Part shown: in pieces, positions 1-8,711 of the stretch | Layout of the letters: the number at the start of each line of letters is the position of its first letter | Position numbering within the stretch: the first letter of the stretch is position 1 | Program-made: the position numbers and the translations under genes | Notes under the pieces: generated by a model | Told to the model about the DNA's origin: nothing | Databases searched by the model: none | The model's input: only the letters and a program-made list of their open reading frames with translations | From: Microcella indica | GTDB taxonomy: Bacteria; Actinomycetota; Actinomycetes; Actinomycetales; Microbacteriaceae | Length of the DNA: 64,000 bases | Reading direction: 5' to 3' | NCBI RefSeq assembly: GCF_013414345.1 | Contig: NZ_CP058670.1 | Coordinates: forward strand, 806,001 to 870,000

Positions 1-38
1 GCAGGGTGTCGCACCGCGGCGTCGCTGGGGCACCCGCA

Positions 39-44
39 TACTCT
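39..44 (+). promoter_or_regulatory. -10 box of leaderless ftsE promoter
   Basis: TACTCT lies 7 bases before the ftsE ATG at 52, and no Shine-Dalgarno sequence lies between. This TANNNT-N6/8-start geometry recurs in the window before guaB1, nnrD, the GT87-like gene and the SDR at 61774. It suggests leaderless transcription starting at or next to the start codon. No convincing -35 was found. Confidence 0.5.
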
Positions 45-51
45 GATCGCG

Positions 52-804
52 ATGATTCGCTTCGAAGAGGTCACCAAGGTGTACCGCGGGACGGCTCGAC
101 CGGCGCTCAACGGCGTCAGCCTCGAGATTCTCAGCGGTGAGTTCGTGTTCCTCGTCGGCGCCTCCGGCTCGGGCAAGTCGACCTTCCTGCGCCTCGTGCT
201 CAAGGAGGAGAAGCCGACGAGCGGGTCCATCCATGTGCTCGGGCAAGACCTCGGCGCGATCTCGAGCCGCAAGGTTCCGTACTTCCGCCGCAATCTCGGT
301 GTCGTCTTCCAAGACTTCCGGCTGCTGCCCAACAAGACGGTCTTCGCCAACGTCGCCTTCACCCTGCAGGTCATCGGCAAGAGCAAGGGATTCATCCACG
401 AGGCCGTGCCCGATGCCCTGCGCACGGTCGGCCTCGAGGGCAAGGAGGGGCGGTTTCCGCACGAGCTCTCCGGCGGAGAGCAGCAGCGCGTCGCCATCGC
501 ACGTGCGCTCGTCAACAAGCCCGCGATCATGCTCGCCGACGAGCCCACCGGCAACCTCGACCCGGCGACGAGCGCGGGCATCATGACCCTGCTCGAGCGC
601 ATCAACGCCAACGGCACGACCGTCATCATGGCGACGCACGACGCTGGCATCGTCGACCGCCTGCAACGTCGCGTCATCGAGGTCATCGGCGGCCGCATCG
701 TGCGCGACGAGCGCGGCGGCGGGTACCAGACGCAGGCGAACCCCGTGCTGTCGCACGCGGGCCAGTCGCAGTCGGGCGTGTCGCAGGCGGGTGAGCCGCG
801 ATGA
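52..804 (+). CDS. ftsE: Cell-division ABC ATPase FtsE
   Basis: Cytoplasmic ATPase of the FtsEX complex, which couples divisome activity to peptidoglycan hydrolase activation. The 250-residue protein has a Walker [10 protein letters not shown] at residues 36-44, the ABC signature LSGGEQQR near 139-146 and a Walker B ending in [10 protein letters not shown] near 161-170. The core ends around residue 225 and is followed by a Gln/Ser/Gly-rich tail of about 25 residues, which is variable in this family. The ATG start follows a TANNNT box with no leader. The stop overlaps the ftsX start by 4 bases (ATGA), so the two are translationally coupled. FtsX next door and SmpB downstream give the usual actinobacterial order and settle the identification against other small ABC ATPases. 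Confidence 0.97.
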   Translation: MIRFEEVTKVYRGTARPALNGVSLEILSGEFVFLVGASGSGKSTFLRLVLKEEKPTSGSIHVLGQDLGAISSRKVPYFRRNLGVVFQDFRLLPNKTVFANVAFTLQVIGKSKGFIHEAVPDALRTVGLEGKEGRFPHELSGGEQQRVAIARALVNKPAIMLADEPTGNLDPATSAGIMTLLERINANGTTVIMATHDAGIVDRLQRRVIEVIGGRIVRDERGGGYQTQANPVLSHAGQSQSGVSQAGEPR

Positions 805-1715
805 GGCTCGGTCTCGTCCTCAGCGAGGTCGGCCAGGGGCTGCGCCGCAACCTCTCCATGGTCGTCTCCGTCGTGCTCGTGACGTTCATCTCCCTCACCT
901 TCGTGGGTGCCGCAATGCTGCTGCAGATGCAGATCACCGAGATGAAGTCGTACTGGTTCGACCGCGCTCAGGTCGCCGTGTACCTGTGCACGGAGTTCGC
1001 GACGATCGGCGGGTGCGAGCAGCAGGCCGCGACGCCCGAGCAGATCGCCCAGGTGGAGGCGCAGCTGGAGTCCGCGACACTCGCGCCGTTCATCGACACG
1101 TACTACTTCGAGACGCAGGAGGAGGCGTACGCGAACTTCCAGGACCAGTTCGCGGGCACCGCGGCCGCCGAGCTCGTCTCGCCCGAGTTCCTGCCTCCCG
1201 CCTTCTGGGTCGACCTCGTCGACGTCGACCAGAGCCAGATCCTCGTCGATGCGCTCGGCGGCCTCGCCGGCGTCGAGAGCATCGAGGATGAGCGGGCCTA
1301 CCTCGACGGCGTCTTCGACGTGCTCAACGCCTCGAGCATCACGGCGGTCGGCATCGCGGCGCTCATGCTCGTCGCCGCCGTGCTGCTCATCGCCACGACG
1401 ATCCGGCTCAGCGCGTTCTCGCGCCGCCGCGAGCTCGGCATCATGCGGCTCGTCGGCGCGTCCAACCGGTTCATCCAGACGCCGTTCATCCTCGAGGGCG
1501 TCGTCGCCGCGCTCATCGGCTCGGCCCTCGCGGGGGTCGCGATCATCGCGATCGTCGAGTTCTTCGTGCAGGGCTACCTGACGCAGGCGCTGCCTCTCAC
1601 GTCCCTCGTGGGGCTCGATGAGGCGCTGCTCGTCGCACCCGTGCTGCTCGTGGCGGGGGCGCTGCTCGCCGCAGTGTCGGCGAACGTCGCGATCACGCGC
1701 TACCTGCGCGTCTGA
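801..1715 (+). CDS. ftsX: Cell-division ABC permease-like protein FtsX
   Basis: Membrane partner of FtsE. The 304-residue protein has the FtsX layout: a short cytoplasmic N-terminus, a first membrane helix around residues 20-42, and an extracellular domain of about 125 residues. Three more helices follow around residues 170-195, 225-250 and 275-298. The extracellular domain carries two cysteines (Cys63 and Cys72) that could form a disulfide. In related actinobacteria this domain recruits a peptidoglycan hydrolase. The conserved stretch after helix 2 ([15 protein letters not shown]) is the FtsX signature. Its ATG overlaps the ftsE stop. Confidence 0.96.
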   Translation: MRLGLVLSEVGQGLRRNLSMVVSVVLVTFISLTFVGAAMLLQMQITEMKSYWFDRAQVAVYLCTEFATIGGCEQQAATPEQIAQVEAQLESATLAPFIDTYYFETQEEAYANFQDQFAGTAAAELVSPEFLPPAFWVDLVDVDQSQILVDALGGLAGVESIEDERAYLDGVFDVLNASSITAVGIAALMLVAAVLLIATTIRLSAFSRRRELGIMRLVGASNRFIQTPFILEGVVAALIGSALAGVAIIAIVEFFVQGYLTQALPLTSLVGLDEALLVAPVLLVAGALLAAVSANVAITRYLRV

Positions 1716-1804
1716 TCGAATCCGCATCGGCGCGGGTATGCTGGAGGGCTGCCGCGACACGCGCGGTGAGCATCCGCATCGGGCGTGAACGGGAGGTGAG
1801 CGAC

Positions 1805-2281
1805 GTGCCGAAGGAGCAGGGCAGGAAGGTCGTCGCGACCAACCGCAAGGCGCGCCACGACTACACGATCGAGGACACCTACGAGGCCGGTCTCGTGCTG
1901 AGCGGTACCGAGGTCAAGTCGTTGCGCATGGGGCGGGCGAGCCTCGTGGACGGCTACGGCTTCATCGACGGGGGTGAGGCATGGCTCGACGCCGTGCACA
2001 TTCCCGAGTACACGCAGGGCACGTGGACCAACCACCCGCCCCGCCGCAAGCGCAAGATGCTGCTGCACAAGGCCCAGATCATCAAGATCAGCCAGAAGAC
2101 TCAGGAGGGCGGCTACACGCTCGTGCCGCTGAGCATCTACTTCAGCGACGGTCGCGCCAAGGTCGAACTCGCCGTGGCGAAGGGCAAGCGCGAGTACGAC
2201 AAGCGTCACGCGCTGCGTGAGAAGCAGGACAAGCGCGAGGCCGAGCGCGCCATGCGACTGCGCAACATCCGCGGCGAGTAG
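1805..2281 (+). CDS. smpB: SsrA-binding protein SmpB
   Basis: RNA-binding partner of tmRNA in trans-translation. It contains the family motifs NRKARHDY near the N-terminus, [10 protein letters not shown], and the basic C-terminal tail that enters the ribosomal decoding centre. The GTG at 1805 gives 158 residues, the normal SmpB length, and is preceded by GGGAGG at 1791-1796. In-frame GTGs at 1766 and 1796 would add 13 or 3 residues with no family similarity. The tmRNA gene lies 1.7 kb downstream with one unrelated transporter gene between them. Confidence 0.95.
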   Translation: MPKEQGRKVVATNRKARHDYTIEDTYEAGLVLSGTEVKSLRMGRASLVDGYGFIDGGEAWLDAVHIPEYTQGTWTNHPPRRKRKMLLHKAQIIKISQKTQEGGYTLVPLSIYFSDGRAKVELAVAKGKREYDKRHALREKQDKREAERAMRLRNIRGE

Positions 2282-2332
2282 CGCGCCTCTCTGGCGCCGC
2301 CTCCCAGTAGGGCGCGCGTAGCCTGGACCCTC

Positions 2333-3823
2333 GTGACGAACGATGCGCGCGCAGCAGAGCCAGAGATGGATGATCGCACCCGCTGGAGGGCCTTCGCCGT
2401 CGCCGTGTCGGTCGCCTCGCTCACGATCCTCGACCTGTCGAAGGTCAACGTGGGGGTGCCGGCGATCGAGGATGCCTTCGGCGCGGGCCCGACCGAGATC
2501 CAGATCATCATCGCCGGGTACATCCTCGCGTTCGGCGTCGTCCTCGTCCCAGCAGGCCGCTACGGCGATCAGCACTCGCGTCGCCGTATGTTCCTCTTCG
2601 GCCTCGTCGTCTTCCTCATCGCGAGCCTCCTGTGCGCGGTCGCGCCCACCGTGGAGGTGCTCGCGGGCTCGCGCATCCTGCAGGGCGTCGCCGCCGGTCT
2701 CCTCATGCCGCAGGTGCTCGGCCTCATCCAGCAGCTCTTCCAGGGGCCGGCGCGCGGGCGCGCCTTCGGCGTCTTCGGGGCCGTCATCGGGCTCTCGACG
2801 GCCTTCGGCCCGACCCTCGGCGGGCTCTTCGTCGACCTCGGCGGCGACGACCTCGGGTGGCGGCTCATCTTCTGGATGAACGTGCCGCTCGTCATCGGGC
2901 TCTTCCCGTTCGCCTACAAGCTCCTGCCGCGCACGCAGCCGGCGAGCAGCGGCTCGCGCGATCTCGACCTCGTCGGCACGGCCCTCCTCGGTGTCGCCGT
3001 GCTCAGCCTCATGCTGCCGTTCGTGCTCACGACCGGCGGCCCCGACGACGACCCCGCCCGGTGGGCATGGCTCGCCGTCTTCGCCCTCTCGGGCGCCGCC
3101 TTCGTGTGGTGGGAGCGGCGCTACGCGCGATCCGGCCGCTCGGCCATCGTCGATTTCGCCCTCTTCCGCGTGACGAGCTACCGCAACGGCACCCTCCTCG
3201 CTGTCGCGTACTTCGCTGCTATGCCGTCGATGTTCCTCACCCTGACCCTCTTCCTGCAGCTCGGGCAGGGTCTCGCCGCGGTCTTCGCGGGCATGGTGAC
3301 GATCCCCTTCGCGCTCATGATGGCGCTCAGCTCGTTCTACTCGGGCCGCGTCGTCGAGCGCTACGGCCGCGGGCTCGTCGTCACGGGTCTCGCCATCGTC
3401 TTCGTCGGCTTCGGCCTCGTGCTCGTCTCCGCTCTCGTCCTGCCCGCCGCCGCCGTACCGTGGGCGGTCGCGATCGCCATGGGCATCGCGGGCACGGGCG
3501 GCGGCGCCGTCATCGCGCCGAACCAGACACTGGCCCTCGCTGACATTCCGGTCACGTCGGGCGGTGTCGCGGGCTCGATTCAGCAGGTCGGGCAGAGGGT
3601 CGGCACGGCTGTCGGCCTCGCGGCGGCGACCGCGGCGTTCTACGTGACGGTCTACGCCGAGACGGGAACCGAGACCGAGATCGTCGTCTACCAGGACGCC
3701 TATCTGCACGCGGCTCTCGTCATCCTCGGCTTCATCGCCATTGCGCTCGGGTTCGCCCTGGCCGACCTGCGCGCGCGGAGCGTGGGTGCCATGAACACGC
3801 TCGAGGACGCGCGCACGACCTAG
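2333..3823 (+). CDS. DHA2-family MFS drug/H+ antiporter-like transporter
   Basis: A 496-residue multi-pass protein with about 14 predicted hydrophobic helices, the size and topology of the DHA2 branch of the major facilitator superfamily (EmrB/QacA type). The motif-A region GRYGDQHSRRRMF follows helix 2, and the motif-C-like stretch GLSTAFGPTLGG lies near residue 155. These place it among proton-driven exporters of hydrophobic compounds. The GTG start has no strong Shine-Dalgarno sequence, and a TAGCCT box lies 8 bases before it. It sits between smpB and tmRNA without functional relation. The substrate cannot be read from the sequence. Confidence 0.85.
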   Translation: MTNDARAAEPEMDDRTRWRAFAVAVSVASLTILDLSKVNVGVPAIEDAFGAGPTEIQIIIAGYILAFGVVLVPAGRYGDQHSRRRMFLFGLVVFLIASLLCAVAPTVEVLAGSRILQGVAAGLLMPQVLGLIQQLFQGPARGRAFGVFGAVIGLSTAFGPTLGGLFVDLGGDDLGWRLIFWMNVPLVIGLFPFAYKLLPRTQPASSGSRDLDLVGTALLGVAVLSLMLPFVLTTGGPDDDPARWAWLAVFALSGAAFVWWERRYARSGRSAIVDFALFRVTSYRNGTLLAVAYFAAMPSMFLTLTLFLQLGQGLAAVFAGMVTIPFALMMALSSFYSGRVVERYGRGLVVTGLAIVFVGFGLVLVSALVLPAAAVPWAVAIAMGIAGTGGGAVIAPNQTLALADIPVTSGGVAGSIQQVGQRVGTAVGLAAATAAFYVTVYAETGTETEIVVYQDAYLHAALVILGFIAIALGFALADLRARSVGAMNTLEDARTT

Positions 3824-3876
3824 CCGGCACAGGGCAGAGTCGACGCACCGGTCTGGCTCCTGCCCCGAGCATCCCG

Positions 3877-3882
3877 TATACT
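3877..3882 (+). promoter_or_regulatory. Probable -10 of the tmRNA promoter
   Basis: TATACT is the only strong -10 hexamer in the gap between the MFS gene and tmRNA. It would start transcription about 110 bases before the mature 5' end of tmRNA, leaving a leader for RNase P to remove. The -35 is not obvious. Confidence 0.45.
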
Positions 3883-4001
3883 GAAGGGCTACGTCGGCAA
3901 CGACGTTCGAGTGCGCTGGGTGACCGGCCGCACGTTCTCAACTCCACAGCGCGTGACAGCGACCCTCTCTCGGCACCCTCGGGTGCTCGGCAGTGACGCA
4001 T

Positions 4002-4373
4002 GGGGATGATCGGTTTCGACATTGCCTGCGAGACGAAGAGAAGCGGGTCGAGGATGCAGAGTTATCTCGTTAACGATCTCTGTAACCAACAGGTGCCGAT
4101 TCCAAGCGCACCGACTTCGCTCTCGCCGCCTAAGGCAGAGTAGATAGTCCGTCAGCCCGGGTACGTCTCCGCCCCGGTCGCTGGCGTCATTGAGGAGACT
4201 TGCTGCGTGCCTGCGTCTCAGGAGCACGTGGGACTTCAACTGAGGCTGGGCTCGTCGACCTAGGTGTCTGCGACAAAGGTCGGAGCCGAGTAGAACGCTT
4301 TCCGCAGACTACGCCCGTAGAAGACTTCGAATCACAGCAGTGGACGGGGGTTCAATTCCCCCCATCTCCACCA
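4002..4373 (+). ncRNA. ssrA: Transfer-messenger RNA (tmRNA)
   Basis: The 372-base RNA rescues stalled ribosomes together with SmpB. The 5' end GGGGATG pairs with CATCTCC before the terminal ACCA at 4370-4373, forming the tRNA-like acceptor stem. The T-arm GGGTTCAATTCCC precedes it at 4348-4360. The tag reading frame runs from GCC at 4095 to TAA at 4131-4133 and encodes ADSKRTDFALAA, ending in the ALAA degron recognised by ClpXP-type proteases. It is a one-piece, not permuted, tmRNA. The 3' CCA is encoded. Confidence 0.97.
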
Positions 4374-4433
4374 CCGGCCGCTGTCACGCGCTGAGGATGC
4401 TCCGCTCGCGCCGCGCGATGTCAGACTGTGCGC

Positions 4434-4808
4434 ATGCGCACCCTTCTCAACGTCATCTGGCTCGTGCTCTCCGGCTTCTGGCTGTTTCTCGGCTGGATGC
4501 TCGCAGCGGTCATCATGTTCGTGCTCATCGTGACGATCCCGTGGGGCATCGCCGCCGCTCGTATCGGCGTCTACTCGCTGTGGCCGTTCGGCAAGCGCGT
4601 GGTGGAGACGCCGACCTCGGGGTTCTGGGCCCTCATCGGCAACATCATCTGGGTCGTGCTGGCCGGCTGGTGGGTGGCGCTGAGCCACATCATCACGGCG
4701 ATTCCGCTCGCGATCACGATCATCGGCATCCCTTTCGCGATCGCGAACATCAAGATGGTGCCCGTGGCGCTGCTGCCGCTCGGCAAGCGCATCGTCGACA
4801 TCGGTTGA
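4434..4808 (+). CDS. YccF-family membrane protein
   Basis: Small integral membrane protein of about 124 residues with two copies of the YccF module. Each copy is a hydrophobic helix pair followed by a short basic motif (LWPFGKRVV near residue 55 and LLPLGKRIV near the end). Four hydrophobic segments are visible. The biochemical role of the family is unknown. An ATG at 4434 preceded by CAGACT six bases upstream fits a leaderless start. An in-frame GTG at 4428 would add two residues. Confidence 0.85.
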   Translation: MRTLLNVIWLVLSGFWLFLGWMLAAVIMFVLIVTIPWGIAAARIGVYSLWPFGKRVVETPTSGFWALIGNIIWVVLAGWWVALSHIITAIPLAITIIGIPFAIANIKMVPVALLPLGKRIVDIG

Positions 4809-4842
4809 CGCGTGCGCCGAGCCGGCCGGTGCCTCGCTGCGA

Positions 4843-5481
4843 TCAGGGCAGCGGTGTGAAGAAGACCGTGCCGAGCTCGAGGGTGATGAGGAGGTCTTCG
4901 CTGCCGCAGATGTACTCGACGTTCTCGAGCGAGGCCGAGTCGTCGGTTCCGGTCGCCGGAAGCGGGGTGCGACCGTTGACTGGGTCCTCGATGTATCCCT
5001 CGATCTGGGAGCCGAGCTCGTACTCGATGAGTTCGAGCGTGCCGAGCGAGGAGTCGTGGGCCCAGATTCCTGAGTCGACGCCGTTGCGCTCGATCACGGC
5101 ACTGCCCCCGTCGACCCTCGTCGTGACGGCCCAGTTGGTGTACGAGCTGCTGTACGTGCCGTCCTCGCTCAAATCAAGCACGAGCTCGCCCGTCACCGAC
5201 TCGAGCGTGCCTCCCGACTGCTGGGCGAGTGGTGCGAGCATGAGCCGCCACGACTCGTTGTCGAGCAACCAGCTGGAGGCGAGGCAGTCGGCATCGCCTT
5301 GCGGTGCGTCGCCGCTGTCCTCCTCGGGTGCCTCCTCGCCCGCCTCGTCGACGACCGAGTCCTCAGGGCCGTCCGCAGGCTCGTCTTCGGAGCCGGGATC
5401 GGGCGGCGCGCAGGCGGCGAGAGCGGCGACGAGCACCGAGGCCAAGAGGATGCCCGGTGCTGGGCGATCGCGCCGTTTCAT
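4843..5481 (-). CDS. Secreted lipoprotein of unknown function
   Basis: A 212-residue protein with a classic lipoprotein signal: basic MKRRDR, a hydrophobic core, then the lipobox LAAC with the acylated cysteine near residue 24. A strongly acidic, low-complexity Asp/Glu/Pro linker follows to about residue 62, and then a globular domain with two further cysteines. The domain begins with a Cys-x3-Trp pattern and is rich in beta-type sequence. I do not recognise the domain. It stands alone, convergent with the YccF gene. Confidence 0.7.
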   Translation of the reverse strand: MKRRDRPAPGILLASVLVAALAACAPPDPGSEDEPADGPEDSVVDEAGEEAPEEDSGDAPQGDADCLASSWLLDNESWRLMLAPLAQQSGGTLESVTGELVLDLSEDGTYSSSYTNWAVTTRVDGGSAVIERNGVDSGIWAHDSSLGTLELIEYELGSQIEGYIEDPVNGRTPLPATGTDDSASLENVEYICGSEDLLITLELGTVFFTPLP

Positions 5482-5601
5482 GGTCCACTCCGTTCGTCAC
5501 GGTGCGTGACCGTCGCGAAGACCACGAACCCGAGCTTGCCCCAGGAAAATACCATGAGCGCTCGATCCCCGACAACCGTGTCGCCCGGCCGAGACGCAGG
5601 A

Positions 5602-5705
5602 TCGCCACGGGATTTCTGTCAATAAAGATTTACACGATGTTGAGCATCCTTTACTGTCAGAGTGTCGAGAAAACCTGACATTCCCCCTCAGTGAAGGAGC
5701 GCCTC
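5602..5705 (+). promoter_or_regulatory. Promoter/leader module, left copy
   Basis: This stretch aligns almost without gaps to 32841-32946. Shared blocks are TCGCCACG at the upstream end, TTTACTGTCA in the middle and GACAT near the gene. The middle holds a TGTCAG...CTGACA inverted repeat (arms at 5654-5659 and 5675-5680), a plausible operator. A GAAGGAG ribosome site at 5693-5699 precedes the GTG at 5706. The copy drives a truncated gene here and an intact one at the other edge of the island. Confidence 0.5.
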
Positions 5706-5837
5706 GTGGCGTATGAAGAAAAGGGAGCGTGGGTCGGCCTCATCGTCGGCATCATCACGTTCATCGTGTACCTCTCGGTGCTGCTCGCTCGCGCCGCGGG
5801 CGGTCCGCTCGAGCAGGCCCCCTACGTCGACGCATTG
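5706..5837 (+). pseudogene. N-terminal fragment of a small membrane protein (DUF2178-like)
   Basis: The GTG at 5706 has a good ribosome site. About 44 residues (starting VAYEEKGAWVGL) form a first transmembrane helix at residues 9-30 and the linker ending PYVDALL. This is the first part of a four-helix protein type that in Microbacteriaceae usually precedes a small XRE regulator. From about 5830 the frame runs into antisense of the neighbouring metallo-beta-lactamase fragment. The open frame to 5972 is therefore a chimera. The missing C-terminal half and regulator were evidently lost when the island joined here. Confidence 0.6.
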
Positions 5838-5999
5838 CTTCTCACCGGGATCGATGAGGTGAACATCGCCCGCGGTGTCCTCGAGCACGTAGCAGTTGGT
5901 GAAGGCGACGTTCGATTCGCCGAGGTCGGCCTGCTCGATCACCCACATGCCGTCGCCGATCGCGGAAATTGACCCGATTGTGATCGGAACCCTTGACAT
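5838..5999 (-). pseudogene. N-terminal fragment of a metallo-beta-lactamase-fold hydrolase
   Basis: Read on the minus strand from the ATG at 5999, the first 52 or so residues match the start of MBL-fold enzymes. A strand pair is followed by TNCYVLED and LIDPG, the segment that normally precedes the zinc-binding HxHxDH loop. That loop and everything after it are absent; the frame continues into antisense of the membrane-protein fragment. The fragment probably belongs to the island side of the junction. Function is lost. Confidence 0.55.
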
Positions 6000-6022
6000 G
6001 GTTTACTCTTATCAGATTATGC
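5993..6022 (+). promoter_or_regulatory. Promoter with candidate GntR operator before the transporter operon
   Basis: TTGACA at 5993-5998 and ATTATG at 6016-6021 are separated by 17 bases, a good sigma-70-type promoter. Between them lies TTATCAGATT (6009-6018). It matches at 8 of 10 positions the element TTATCGGATC found, in reverse, in the promoter of the CoA-transferase operon at 18631-18640. Binding there would block polymerase. The assignment to the island's GntR protein is inference. Confidence 0.5.
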
Positions 6023-6073
6023 TGGACGGGCCGCGACGATGTTGTCTCGGCATCCCCTACAACCAGGAGTTCG

Positions 6074-7633
6074 ATGATGAATGACATGAGTCCGCGGCGA
6101 TTGCGCCGCTTTACATCGACGGCGACGGTGGCTCTTGCCGCCTTAGTGTTGACGGCTTGCGGCCCCGCGGCGACCGAGGGACCTGAGCAAGACATCGATC
6201 CGAATGGGAGCCTCACGTTCGGCTACTTCGAACCGGCAACCAGTCTCGACCCGCATGAGGGCACCTCGTCCCAGGACCTGCCCTGGCTGCTCCCTGTGTA
6301 CGCGAGCGTCTTGAGCTACAACGATGACGGCTCGGTGGCGCCCGGGCTCGCCGAGACGTGGGAGCTCACGGAGGATGCGTTGACTCTCACGTTGCGCGAA
6401 GGGTTGACATTCCACGACGGCACGACGTTGGACGCTGACGCTGTCGTTGCCAACCTGGAACGAGCCATGAACCTCGAGACCTCGAGCGTGAAGGGCGACC
6501 TGTCCACCGTGAGTGCGGTGGAGGCAACCGATGACCGAACTGTGGCGATCGAGCTGTCGGCGCCCGACGCTGCGTTGCCGGCGAAGCTCGCGGATCGTAG
6601 CGGCATGATCATCTCCCCGACGGCGTTCGACGACGGCACAAACCTCGCCATCGAGCCTGTCGGCGCGGGGCCGTGGAAGTCCGTCGATTACGCACCCGGA
6701 GACCACCTCACGGTCGAGCGGTTCGATGACTACTACGACCCCGACTCGGTGCTCCTTGCCTCGCTCACGATCCGGTTGATCGACGACGACGACACCCGCC
6801 TTAACGCGATCCGCGCGGGCGAGGTCGATGTCGCGCAGATCTCTGCCGCACAGGTCCAGCTCGCATCCGCGGACTCGAGTCTCGAAGTGCGCACCGACCC
6901 GGCGTTGGCGATCGACCACCTCGGGTTGAACATTTCAATCCCGCCCTTCGACGATCCGCGTGTCCGCGAGGCGATCAACTACGCGATCGATCGCGAGGCA
7001 CTTCTCGAGGGCATCTACCGCGGCACCGGCATCATTGCGTGGCAGCCCTTCCCGCCGGGATACTTCGCCAACGATCCTGAACTCGAGGAGATGTACCCCT
7101 ACGACCCGGACAAGGCTCGTGAGCTGCTGGCTGAGGCAGGCTATCCCGACGGCTTCTCATTCGACTTTCAGACGAACTCGCAGCCCTTCCGTGTTCAGGC
7201 AACTCAGGCGGTCGCCGGAATGCTCGCCGAGGTCGGAATTGAGACCAACATCATCACCATGGAGGGTCCGGCGCTACTCGACGCGTTCTACTACCAGAAC
7301 GCCGTTGCCGCCTACGTCACACCGTGGGGAGGTCGCGCCGACCCGTCGCAGACGCTAGACAACCTGTTCGGGCCGTCCGGTCTCAACAATCCTTCGAAGA
7401 TCACTGATCCGGAACTGGCCGACTTGCTCGACCAGGCGCGAGCTAGTGGCGACCAGGATGAGCGCGGGCAACTGTTCCGCGAGGCGTCGGAACTGATCAT
7501 GAAGGATTCTCGGATGATCCCGCTGATGTTCCCCGGCGTGACCACGGTCATCAGGGACAACGTCGTCGGATACTCGACGGACTTGACCGGCAAGGCCAAC
7601 TTCCTGAACGTAGGAGTGCTCGCCGCCGAGTGA
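6074..7633 (+). CDS. ABC transporter substrate-binding lipoprotein (DppA/OppA family)
   Basis: Extracellular receptor of the five-gene importer. It is a 519-residue lipoprotein: signal peptide with lipobox LTAC (Cys29), then a family 5 solute-binding domain. Family hallmarks are the opening YFEPATSLDPH, the LRLGLTFHDGT-type segment (here LREGLTFHDGT) and VREAINYAIDREALL near residue 300. Family members bind peptides but also nickel, sugars, glutathione or other amphipathic solutes, so the name does not fix the ligand. An AGGAG at 6065-6069 precedes adjacent ATGs at 6074 and 6077. The next gene begins 130 bases downstream, a spacing often seen when the receptor is made in excess. The catabolic genes around it suggest the ligand is their substrate. 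Confidence 0.9.
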   Translation: MMNDMSPRRLRRFTSTATVALAALVLTACGPAATEGPEQDIDPNGSLTFGYFEPATSLDPHEGTSSQDLPWLLPVYASVLSYNDDGSVAPGLAETWELTEDALTLTLREGLTFHDGTTLDADAVVANLERAMNLETSSVKGDLSTVSAVEATDDRTVAIELSAPDAALPAKLADRSGMIISPTAFDDGTNLAIEPVGAGPWKSVDYAPGDHLTVERFDDYYDPDSVLLASLTIRLIDDDDTRLNAIRAGEVDVAQISAAQVQLASADSSLEVRTDPALAIDHLGLNISIPPFDDPRVREAINYAIDREALLEGIYRGTGIIAWQPFPPGYFANDPELEEMYPYDPDKARELLAEAGYPDGFSFDFQTNSQPFRVQATQAVAGMLAEVGIETNIITMEGPALLDAFYYQNAVAAYVTPWGGRADPSQTLDNLFGPSGLNNPSKITDPELADLLDQARASGDQDERGQLFREASELIMKDSRMIPLMFPGVTTVIRDNVVGYSTDLTGKANFLNVGVLAAE

Positions 7634-7763
7634 TCTGATCAACGGCGCCGGCCGAGAACCACAGACTCTCCAGTGGAACATGGCCGTCCCATCGAGGGGG
7701 CGGTGGAATCGAGGAAACCGCAATGACGCGTAATACCGAAGGACTCTTCCGATCGGCAAGGTC

Positions 7764-8711
7764 ATGCTGAGTTTCATCATCCGCCGCCTCCTCGCACTCA
7801 TCCCGCAAATGCTCATTGCTGCACTCGTCGTCTTCGTGCTCACCTCGCTGCTCCCGGGTGACGCCGCGATCGCACGAGCGGGAGGCGAGTCGGCGACACC
7901 AGAGCTGATCGCCCAGTACCGCGAGCAGCTCGGGCTCGACAAACCCCTCGTGACACGGTTCTTCGACTTCGTCGTCAATGCCGCGACGGGCAACCTCGGG
8001 ATTTCGTTCAGCACGAACGAACCGGTCACCGACATCCTGATGCGCAAGGTGCCCGTCACCCTCAGTCTCGTCCTGCTCAGCTTCCTTGTCGCGCTTCTCA
8101 TCGCGCTTCCCCTCGGTATCGTCGCGGCACTGCACCCCAACGGTGTGGCTGACCGCGTTTCCCTCGCCATCGCGACGTCGGGTATAGCCATCCCCAACTT
8201 CTGGTTCGCCATCTTGTTGGTGCTCTTGTTTAGCCTGACGCTAGGATGGTTGCCCGCCACAGGCTATGTTTCGATCACTGAAAATCCTGGGCAGTGGTTC
8301 CTTCATTTGCTGCTGCCCGCCATCACCTTGGGCCACGCACTGGCGGCAGAGTTGACCCGCCAGTTGCGGGCGTCGCTCGGTGACCATCTTCGTCGCGATT
8401 ACGTGCGCACCATGCGCTCGGTTGGCCTGTCCGAAGTGAGCGTCGTCGGGAAGCACGCGCTGCGATCAGCGCTCGGTCCGGCAGTGACCACACTCGGGCT
8501 GCAGGTGCCGATCGCCATAGGTTCCGCAGTCGTGGTGGAAGCCGTCTTCGACCTACCGGGTATCGGCAGCCAGATGGTACAGGCCGTTTTCTCGCGTGAC
8601 ATTCAGGTTCTGCAGGGCGTGATTCTCTTCACCGTGCTGCTCGTGGTGGTGGCGAGCTTCTTGACCGATCTCGCCTATGCGTTGATCAACCCGAAGGTGA
8701 GAGTCCAATGA
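7764..8711 (+). CDS. ABC transporter permease (DppB/OppB family)
   Basis: A 315-residue membrane subunit with the N-terminal MLSFIIRRLLALIPQ signature of the DppB family, six hydrophobic segments, and the cytoplasmic EAA-type loop near residues 205-240 that docks to the ATPases. It pairs with the downstream DppC-type subunit. The stop overlaps the next start (ATGA at 8708), so the permeases are coupled. Confidence 0.93.
   Translation: MLSFIIRRLLALIPQMLIAALVVFVLTSLLPGDAAIARAGGESATPELIAQYREQLGLDKPLVTRFFDFVVNAATGNLGISFSTNEPVTDILMRKVPVTLSLVLLSFLVALLIALPLGIVAALHPNGVADRVSLAIATSGIAIPNFWFAILLVLLFSLTLGWLPATGYVSITENPGQWFLHLLLPAITLGHALAAELTRQLRASLGDHLRRDYVRTMRSVGLSEVSVVGKHALRSALGPAVTTLGLQVPIAIGSAVVVEAVFDLPGIGSQMVQAVFSRDIQVLQGVILFTVLLVVVASFLTDLAYALINPKVRVQ

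Noticed and set aside
1700-3709. A 669-codon minus-strand frame opposite smpB and the MFS gene
   Set aside because: Shadow frame with acidic and basic low-complexity composition that covers two clear genes on the plus strand.
5691-5972. A complete 93-residue gene
   Set aside because: Only the first 44 or so residues look like a real protein. The rest is antisense of an MBL-fold N-terminus, so it is a junction artefact.
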